Shown here piece after piece: positions 15,531 to 20,818 of a DNA stretch of 20,818 nt. The DNA is from Marinosulfonomonas sp. GTDB lineage: Bacteria > Pseudomonadota > Alphaproteobacteria > Rhodobacterales > Rhodobacteraceae. Each line of letters opens with the position of its first letter. The stretch's first letter is position 1. The stretch covers positions 1-20,818 of the forward strand of contig JALSJL010000169.1 of assembly GCA_026989405.1 (NCBI GenBank), in the 5' to 3' direction. A program made the position numbers and the translations under genes. The notes beneath the pieces are model-generated. The model was not told where the DNA came from. It saw nothing but the letters and a program-made list of their open reading frames with translations, and searched no databases.

Positions 15531-15659
15531 CTGCTCACCTCCGGCGTGTCATCGCGCACCTGCCCCAATTCGACCCCATTCAAACGGTCATTTCATCAGT
15601 TTTTTTAGTTGTATCGACAGTTTGTTTCGTTAATTTGCCCAAACAGGAGGCAAAATGCC
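15531..15659. promoter_or_regulatory. divergent regulatory region of decarboxylase and Lrp/AsnC genes
   Basis: This 129-base gap is markedly AT-rich at about 15575-15640 (including a T7 run) compared with its surroundings, as expected where an Lrp-type protein binds and two promoters face apart. No convincing -35/-10 pair or Lrp consensus was found by eye. A strong AGGAGG (15645-15650) serves the regulator. Confidence 0.5.
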
Positions 15660-16091
15660 ATGGATGACCTTGATCAGAAAATCCTTGCCGCGCTGGCGGC
15701 AGACAGCAGCACCTCGACCTCTCAGCTTGCCAGACAGTTTGGCGTTGCCCGTTCGACCGTTCAGGCCCGCATTGAACGGCTGGAAAACTCCGGCACGATC
15801 GCGGGCTACACGATCCGGATCGGCAAGGCTGCGATGGAGCGCCGGATCAGGGCCACCGCGCTCCTTCAGATCGAACCGCGCGCCAATGCCGGCATTGTCG
15901 GGCGCCTCAAGGCAATTCCGCAGGTCGAGCTGTGCCACACGACAAGCGGCCGCTTCGACCTGATCCTTGAAATCTCTGCGCAAACCACTTCACGGCTTGA
16001 CGAAATCCTAGACAGGATCGGGGCAATTCCGGGGGTTCGGGGCTCGGAAAGCCTGATCCATCTGAGCACCAGGTTTGACCGATCCGTCTGA
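15660..16091 (+). CDS. Lrp/AsnC family transcriptional regulator
   Basis: This 143-residue regulator begins MDDLDQKILAAL, the classic Lrp/AsnC opening. A helix-turn-helix follows at about 18-42 (STSQLARQFGVARSTVQARIERLE), then a GTIAGYTIRIG linker strand, and a RAM (ligand-binding) domain with LCHTTSGRFDLILEI. It binds DNA as an oligomer and senses an amino acid or related molecule. The start is ATG 15660, with AGGAGG 9 bases upstream; an upstream TTG at 15609 lies in the AT-rich promoter zone and is rejected. Being divergent from the ornithine decarboxylase, it probably regulates that gene and itself; this is inference from position. Confidence 0.93.
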   Translation: MDDLDQKILAALAADSSTSTSQLARQFGVARSTVQARIERLENSGTIAGYTIRIGKAAMERRIRATALLQIEPRANAGIVGRLKAIPQVELCHTTSGRFDLILEISAQTTSRLDEILDRIGAIPGVRGSESLIHLSTRFDRSV

Positions 16092-16322
16092 GCCGGGCAC
16101 AACCGGCAAGTTCCGCCCTCTCTGCCGACCGGTGCCCCGGCCCTGAGCCCACCACAGGCATGGATGCACAGACCGGGGCGGGGCGCCGCCCGATGTGCAT
16201 TGTGAATGCCACGACGACGCACCGCCGGTTTTGTCGAACCGGAACCACGTCCGGGCTTCCCCTTGCCCGCGCCATTCGCTAGACGAAACCGACCAGAAAT
16301 TTGCGATGGGAACAGACCGGCC

Positions 16323-19181
16323 ATGGGCATGGAAAAGACATTCGACGCAAAACAGGCCGAAACCCGGATTTACGACGCCTGGGAAAAGGCCGGCGCCTTC
16401 CGTGCCGGCGCCAATGCTTCGCGCGACGAAACCTACTGCATCATGATCCCGCCCCCGAATGTCACCGGCGCGCTGCACATGGGCCATGCCTTCAACAACA
16501 CGCTGCAGGACATCCTCGTGCGCTGGCACCGGATGCGCGGCTTCGACACGCTCTGGCAGCCGGGCCAGGACCACGCCGGCATCGCCACCCAGTTGCAGGT
16601 GGAAAAGATGCTCGCCGAGGAAAGCAACCTGCGCCGCACCGACATGAGCCGCGAGGACTTCATCGCCAAGGTCTGGGAATGGAAGGGCAAGTACGGCTCG
16701 ACCATCATCAACCAGCTCAAGCGGCTGGGGGCCAGCTGTGACTGGGAACGCAACGCCTTCACCATGGCCGGCGCCCCGGGCGACCCGCGCACCGGGCACG
16801 AGAATTCGCCCGACTTCCACGACGCGGTGCTCAAGGTTTTCGTCGATCTCTACAACAAGGGGCTGATCTTCCGCGGCAAGCGGCTGGTCAACTGGGACCC
16901 GCATTTCGAAACCGCGATTTCCGATCTCGAGGTGGAAAACATCGAGATCGACGGCCACATGTGGCATTTCAAATACCCCTTGGCAGGGGGGGCCGAATAC
17001 GAATACGTCGAGAAGGACGAGGACGGCAATGTTACGCTGCGCGAAATGCGGAATTACATTTCCATCGCTACCACGCGCCCCGAAACCATGCTGGGCGACG
17101 GCGCGGTGGCGGTTCACCCATCGGATGAGCGTTACGCGCCAATCGTCGGAAAGCTCTGCGAAATCCCGGTTGGCCCGAAAGAGCACCGCCGCCTGATCCC
17201 GATCATCACCGACGACTACCCCGACCCCGACTTCGGCTCGGGCGCGGTCAAGATCACCGGCGCCCATGACCAGAACGACTATGGCGTCGCCAAGCGCAAC
17301 CACATCCCGCTCTACCGGCTGATGGACACCCGCGCCCACATGCGCGACGACGGCGCGCCCTATGCCGAGGCCGCCGCCCGCGCCCGCGAGATCGCCGAAG
17401 GCGCCGACTGGGACGAAGCCGAGATCGACAGCCTCAACCTGGTGCCCGACGAATACCGCGGGCTGGATCGCTTCGAGGCCCGCAAACGGGTGGTTGCCGA
17501 CATCGACGCCGAGGGGCTGATGATCATGGTCGAGGACAAGAAGATCATGCAGCCGTTCTGCGACCGCTCCAAGGTAGTGATGGAGCCGATGCTGACCGAC
17601 CAGTGGTATGTGGACGCCGAGAAACTCGCCGGGCCGGCGCGGGATGCGGTCAAGGACGGCCGCATAAAGATCATGCCGCAAAGCGGTGAAAAGGTTTACT
17701 TTCACTGGATGGAGAACATCGAGCCCTGGTGCATTTCGCGGCAACTCTGGTGGGGGCATCAGATACCGGTGTGGTATGACGACGAGGGCAACGAATACTG
17801 CGCCGCAAGCGAAGACGAGGCGCGCCGGCTGGCCGGCGGCAAGGCGCTCACCCGCGACCCGGACGTCCTCGACACCTGGTTTTCTTCCGGCCTCTGGCCC
17901 ATCGGCACATTAGGATGGCCCGACAACACCCCGGAATTGCAGAAATATTTCCCCACAGATGACCTGATCACCGGCCAGGACATCCTGTTCTTCTGGGTCG
18001 CGCGCATGATCATGATGCAGCTCGAAGTCGTGGGCGACATCCCGTTTCACACGGTTTACCTGCACCAACTCGTGCGCGACGAGAAGGGGCAGAAGATGTC
18101 GAAAACGCTGGGCAACGTCATCGACCCGCTGGACACGATCGAGGACTACGGCGCCGACGCGCTGCGCTTTTCCATGGCCTCGATGGCGGCCATCGGCGGG
18201 GTGCTGAAGCTCAGCATGGAGCGCGTGAAGGGCTACCGCAACTTTGGCACCAAGATCTGGAACGCGGCGCGCTTTGCCGAGATGAACGCCGCCTTCGGCG
18301 CCGCCACGACCGAGCGGATTGCCGACATTTCCGCCTTCCACCCGAAAGCCACCGCCAACCGCTGGATCATCGGCGAGGTTGCGCGCGCCCGCGAAGAGGT
18401 GGACGCAAGCCTCGCCGCCTACCGCTTCAACGACGCCGCCAACGCGCTTTACGCCTTCACCTGGGGCAAGGTCTGCGACTGGTATCTGGAGTTTTCCAAA
18501 CCGCTTCTGAACAGCGACGACGCGCAACTGGTCGCCGAAACCCGGGCCACCATGAACTGGGTGCTCGACCAGGTGCTGATCCTGCTGCACCCTTTCATGC
18601 CCTTCCTTACCGAAGAACTCTGGCAAAAACAGCCGGACCGCGCCAAGATGCTGATCCACGCCGACTGGCCGGACTACACCACAGCCGAGCTGCTGGACGC
18701 GCAGGCCGACCGCGAGATGAACTGGGCGATTGCGCTGATCGAGGCCGTGCGTTCGGCGCGCATGCAGATGCATGTGCCCGCCGGCCTCAAGATCCCGATG
18801 CTGCAGATCGACCTCGACGCAGCCGGGCAGCGCGCCTGGACCAACAACGAAGCCCTGATCAAGCGCATGGCCCGTATCGACAGCCTGGCCCAGGCGCCCG
18901 AGGTGCCCAAGGGCGCGATCACCGTGCCGGTCGAAGGCGGCACCTTCGCCCTGCCGCTGGCCGATATCATCGATGTCGACGCCGAAAAGGAACGGCTGCA
19001 AAAATCGCTCACCAGGCTGGAAAAGGAAATCGGCGGGCTGTCCGGGCGCCTCGACAACCCGAAATTCGTCGAAAGCGCACCCGAAGCCGTGGTCGCCGAA
19101 GCCCGCGACAACCTGAAAGCGCGCACCGAAGAAGCCGACAAGCTGAAAGCGGCGCTGGCCCGTCTCGACGACCTGCTCTGA
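16323..19181 (+). CDS. valS: valyl-tRNA synthetase
   Basis: This 952-residue class I synthetase joins valine to tRNA-Val. HMGH at 52-55 in PPPNVTGALHMGH is the HIGH motif, and KMSKT at 591-595 is the KMSKS loop. TTRPETMLGD marks the editing domain that removes threonine. NWDPHFETAISDLEVE and the WFSSGLWP block are typical ValRS segments. The last ~65 residues form the heptad-like coiled-coil arm seen in bacterial ValRS (ERLQKSLTRLEKEIGGLSGR). The ATG at 16323 gives MGMEKTF, fitting relatives; the frame extends upstream to 16206 without homology. The ribosome-binding site is weak. The gene uses more C/G-ending codons than its neighbours, as highly expressed genes often do. The 231-base gap before it holds no clear promoter, gene or RNA. 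Confidence 0.97.
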   Translation: MGMEKTFDAKQAETRIYDAWEKAGAFRAGANASRDETYCIMIPPPNVTGALHMGHAFNNTLQDILVRWHRMRGFDTLWQPGQDHAGIATQLQVEKMLAEESNLRRTDMSREDFIAKVWEWKGKYGSTIINQLKRLGASCDWERNAFTMAGAPGDPRTGHENSPDFHDAVLKVFVDLYNKGLIFRGKRLVNWDPHFETAISDLEVENIEIDGHMWHFKYPLAGGAEYEYVEKDEDGNVTLREMRNYISIATTRPETMLGDGAVAVHPSDERYAPIVGKLCEIPVGPKEHRRLIPIITDDYPDPDFGSGAVKITGAHDQNDYGVAKRNHIPLYRLMDTRAHMRDDGAPYAEAAARAREIAEGADWDEAEIDSLNLVPDEYRGLDRFEARKRVVADIDAEGLMIMVEDKKIMQPFCDRSKVVMEPMLTDQWYVDAEKLAGPARDAVKDGRIKIMPQSGEKVYFHWMENIEPWCISRQLWWGHQIPVWYDDEGNEYCAASEDEARRLAGGKALTRDPDVLDTWFSSGLWPIGTLGWPDNTPELQKYFPTDDLITGQDILFFWVARMIMMQLEVVGDIPFHTVYLHQLVRDEKGQKMSKTLGNVIDPLDTIEDYGADALRFSMASMAAIGGVLKLSMERVKGYRNFGTKIWNAARFAEMNAAFGAATTERIADISAFHPKATANRWIIGEVARAREEVDASLAAYRFNDAANALYAFTWGKVCDWYLEFSKPLLNSDDAQLVAETRATMNWVLDQVLILLHPFMPFLTEELWQKQPDRAKMLIHADWPDYTTAELLDAQADREMNWAIALIEAVRSARMQMHVPAGLKIPMLQIDLDAAGQRAWTNNEALIKRMARIDSLAQAPEVPKGAITVPVEGGTFALPLADIIDVDAEKERLQKSLTRLEKEIGGLSGRLDNPKFVESAPEAVVAEARDNLKARTEEADKLKAALARLDDLL

Positions 19182-19223
19182 TTTTCTTCTTTTCGAAAAA
19201 TATCCCCGCCGGAGGCACCGCGA

Positions 19224-19268
19224 CCGCCGCAGGCGGGCGCAAAACAAAAAAAATGCCGCCGCAGGCGG
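19224..19268. repeat. two copies of a 13-nt hairpin sequence after valS
   Basis: CCGCCGCAGGCGG occurs at 19224-19236 and again at 19256-19268, each able to fold on itself around GCA. The second is part of a terminator for the minus-strand small gene; the first may help end valS transcription. The A/T-rich stretch at 19184-19203 before them (TTCTTTTCGAAAAATATCCC) resembles an intergenic sequence I recall from Rhodobacteraceae genomes. Confidence 0.6.
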
Positions 19269-19269
19269 C
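19246..19269 (-). terminator. intrinsic terminator of the small Tat-signal gene
   Basis: On the minus strand GCCGCC-TGC-GGCGGC forms a 6-bp GC stem followed by A and then eight T residues, a textbook Rho-independent terminator, 8 bases after the stop codon of the small gene. Confidence 0.82.
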
Positions 19270-19277
19270 GCCGCTGT

Positions 19278-19445
19278 CTAACGAAGAACCACCCGCTCCA
19301 CCGCGCGCATCATGCCGAGCGACTTGTCATAGACCAGCGTCAGGATGCGCCGGGTCGCCGGTTGGCGGGCGATCTGGGGCAGGCCGCGCAAGGTGGCGGC
19401 GGCGGTGCTGGCGGCGATGAAACCGCGGCGGGTCAGGTTGGCCAT
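19278..19445 (-). CDS. small twin-arginine-signal protein (55 aa)
   Basis: This 55-residue protein begins MANLTRRGFIAAS, with a twin-arginine signal (TRRGFIA) and a short, weakly hydrophobic Ala-rich segment, then a basic tail (IARQPATRRILTLVYDKSLGMMRAVERVVLR). GGAG lies about 7 bases before the ATG at 19445, and an intrinsic terminator lies just past the stop, so it is probably a complete gene with its own unit. It is divergent from the HisC-like gene with 126 bases between starts. Small Tat-signal proteins of similar size occur in formate dehydrogenase operons, but no such genes are here. It has no cysteine and no recognisable domain. It may be translocated, membrane-bound or a decayed remnant; function is unknown. 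Confidence 0.72.
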   Translation of the reverse strand: MANLTRRGFIAASTAAATLRGLPQIARQPATRRILTLVYDKSLGMMRAVERVVLR

Positions 19446-19571
19446 AAAAAGGCTCCGGTAGTTGCGAACCGTTCTCATGTGAGCATCGGGGGCGCGAAAT
19501 TCAAGTGCGCGCTTGATGCAGGGCCGGAATTTGGCTTTGATCGCGCCACCAGCAAAGCCCCGGGGGAAAAG

Positions 19572-20687
19572 ATGAACGGACCGCGTTACACGAAACTGGC
19601 CGAGAGCCTGCCGGCCTCTGTTCCCTTCGTCGGACCCGAGGCGCAGGAGCGCGCGCGAGGGGCGCCCTTCGTGGCGCGGATCGGGGCCAATGAAAACGTC
19701 TTTGGCCCCTCTCCGCGGGCCATTCAGGCGATGCGCGAGGCGGTGCCCAGCACCTGGATGTACGGTGACCCCGAGAGCCACGAACTGCGCAGCGCTCTGG
19801 CCGACTTTCACGGGGTGGGCTTTGAAAACGTGATGATCGGCGAAGGGATCGACGCGCTGCTCGGCTACCTGGTGCGCCTGTTGGTCGCGCCGGGCGACCG
19901 GGTGGTGACCTCGGCGGGCGCTTACCCGACCTTCAACTACCACGTGGCCGGGTTTGGCGGCGAGCTGGTCTGCGTGCCCTACAAGGACGATGCCGAGGAC
20001 CCGGAGGCGCTGATTGCGCGCGCGGGCGAGGTCGGGGCCAAGCTGGTCTATCTTGCCAATCCCGACAATCCGATGGGCAGCTGGCATTCGGCCGAGGTGG
20101 TTCAGCGGATGATCGAAGCGGTGCCCGCGGGCTGTTTGCTGGTGCTGGACGAAGCCTATGTGGAATTCGCCCCCGACAAGACTGCCCCAGCCCTGGACGC
20201 CAGCGATCCGCGCCTGATTCGGTTTCGCACGTTTTCCAAGGCTTACGGCATGGCCGGTGCACGCGTGGGCTATGCCTTGGGCGCACCCGATCTGATCGAT
20301 GCCTTCAACAAGGTCCGCAACCATTTTGGCCTGTGCCGGATCAGCCAGGCGGGTGCCCTGGCCGCGCTGGCCGACCAGGGCTGGCTGCAGCAGACCATCG
20401 CCAAGGTCGCAAGATCGCGCGACCGGATTGGCCGGATCGCGGCCGAAAACGGGCTGCTCGCCCTGCCATCCGCCACCAATTTTGTCGCCATCGACTGCGG
20501 CCGCGATGGCACATTTGCCAAGGCTGTAATGAACGGGCTGCTCGAACAGGGAATTTTCGTTCGCGCCCCGTTCGCATCCCCTCAGGATCGCTGCATTCGC
20601 ATCAGCGCCGGGCGACCGGAAGATCTTGATCTCCTTGCCGCCGCCTTGCCAAAGGCCCTGGATTTCGCTGTCAGGAACGCCACATAA
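19572..20687 (+). CDS. HisC-like class I/II PLP aminotransferase
   Basis: This 371-residue fold-type I aminotransferase belongs to the histidinol-phosphate aminotransferase group. IGANENVFGPSP near residue 40 is the N-terminal substrate segment. NPDNPMG holds the cofactor Asn, VLDEAYVEF holds the Asp/Tyr pair, and Lys223 in RTFSKAYGMAGARVGYALG forms the PLP Schiff base. RISAGRPED near the end supplies the carboxylate-binding Arg. Histidinol phosphate is the default substrate, but roseobacters often carry more than one copy and some act on aromatic amino acids; no his or aro gene is adjacent to settle it. GGGGGA about 6 bases before the ATG supports the start. The frame runs further upstream (from 19362) opposite the small Tat gene, without family similarity. 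Confidence 0.9.
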   Translation: MNGPRYTKLAESLPASVPFVGPEAQERARGAPFVARIGANENVFGPSPRAIQAMREAVPSTWMYGDPESHELRSALADFHGVGFENVMIGEGIDALLGYLVRLLVAPGDRVVTSAGAYPTFNYHVAGFGGELVCVPYKDDAEDPEALIARAGEVGAKLVYLANPDNPMGSWHSAEVVQRMIEAVPAGCLLVLDEAYVEFAPDKTAPALDASDPRLIRFRTFSKAYGMAGARVGYALGAPDLIDAFNKVRNHFGLCRISQAGALAALADQGWLQQTIAKVARSRDRIGRIAAENGLLALPSATNFVAIDCGRDGTFAKAVMNGLLEQGIFVRAPFASPQDRCIRISAGRPEDLDLLAAALPKALDFAVRNAT

Positions 20688-20689
20688 GC

Positions 20690-20818
20690 CTATGTATCTG
20701 CAAGTATTTTCGCAGCTTCCTCAAGTGCTCCGGCCGCATGGGGAATTTGCAGCGCCAGCAGCGCAGTCTGCAGCGCGCCAATGACCCCCAGCACCATGTG
20801 CTTGTTGACATGTCCCAT
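20690..20818 (-). CDS. short hydrophobic ORF at the window edge
   Basis: The minus-strand frame encodes 42 residues from an ATG at the very last bases of the window to a TAG at 20690-20692, and is open to the edge. It contains a hydrophobic stretch (MVLGVIGALQTALLALQI) followed by a short acidic helix. It may be the C-terminal end of a longer protein. It converges on the HisC-like gene with 2 bases between stops, a spacing seen at other gene pairs here. No family is recognised. Confidence 0.45.
   Translation of the reverse strand: MGHVNKHMVLGVIGALQTALLALQIPHAAGALEEAAKILADT

Noticed and set aside
16092..16322. Possible regulatory RNA or attenuator before valS
   Set aside because: Several short GC palindromes occur (for example CCGGTGCCCCGG), but no leader peptide, T-run or coherent structure was found.
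16008..17759. 583-aa minus-strand ORF opposite valS
   Set aside because: Long antisense frames are common opposite high-GC genes. The translation has no recognisable motif, while the plus strand encodes an unambiguous ValRS.
17910..19247. 445-aa minus-strand ORF opposite the 3' part of valS
   Set aside because: Same artefact; its end runs into the intergenic hairpins and it has no family features.

Overview
The window looks like a chromosomal segment of a high-GC alphaproteobacterium, most likely Rhodobacteraceae (Roseobacter group). The reasons are the GC-rich codon use, a compact MetRS of the alphaproteobacterial type, the divergent metR/metF pair, a group IV ornithine decarboxylase paired with an Lrp/AsnC regulator, and an intergenic stretch after valS that resembles one I recall from many Rhodobacteraceae. 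This assignment is inferred from memory of protein families; no search was run. I see no phage, IS element, CRISPR array, origin or integration site. Most of the window is housekeeping or metabolic, with a few unusual accessory genes.

Layout. Positions 1-7200 are all on the plus strand: the 3' part of an MFS transporter, metG, a secreted GH26-like glycoside hydrolase, a small membrane protein with conserved-looking cysteines, a thioredoxin-fold protein, and a large S8 (subtilisin-like) serine protease. The protease is predicted to be a lipoprotein with a C-terminal outer-membrane barrel. Positions 7230-9000 hold tRNA-Leu(TAA) (minus), a rhomboid protease (plus) and an inositol-monophosphatase-family gene (minus). 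Positions 9100-10965 hold the divergent metR/metF pair, with an exact MetR-box match between them. Positions 10968-15530 form a minus-strand run of ornithine decarboxylase, a lone CoxL-like molybdopterin subunit and a DUF2235 hydrolase, with an Lrp/AsnC regulator divergent from its head. Positions 16323-20818 hold valS, a 55-aa Tat-signal protein (minus) with a clear terminator, a HisC-like aminotransferase, and at the edge a short minus-strand ORF.

How genes work together. metG, metR and metF share a methionine/one-carbon theme but are separate units. The Lrp-family gene is the obvious candidate regulator of the decarboxylase run. The most unusual locus is the S8 protease at 4814-7193. Its leader carries a long imperfect inverted repeat, and a run of ten G residues lies exactly where the Shine-Dalgarno sequence should be. 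Such tracts can vary in length, so on/off or graded expression of a surface protease is a testable idea. A second possible translational control is a perfect hairpin covering the ribosome-binding site of the TTG-started CoxL-like gene.

Nothing here amounts to a clearly new multi-gene system. The strongest leads are single-locus regulatory features and two uncharacterised small proteins.
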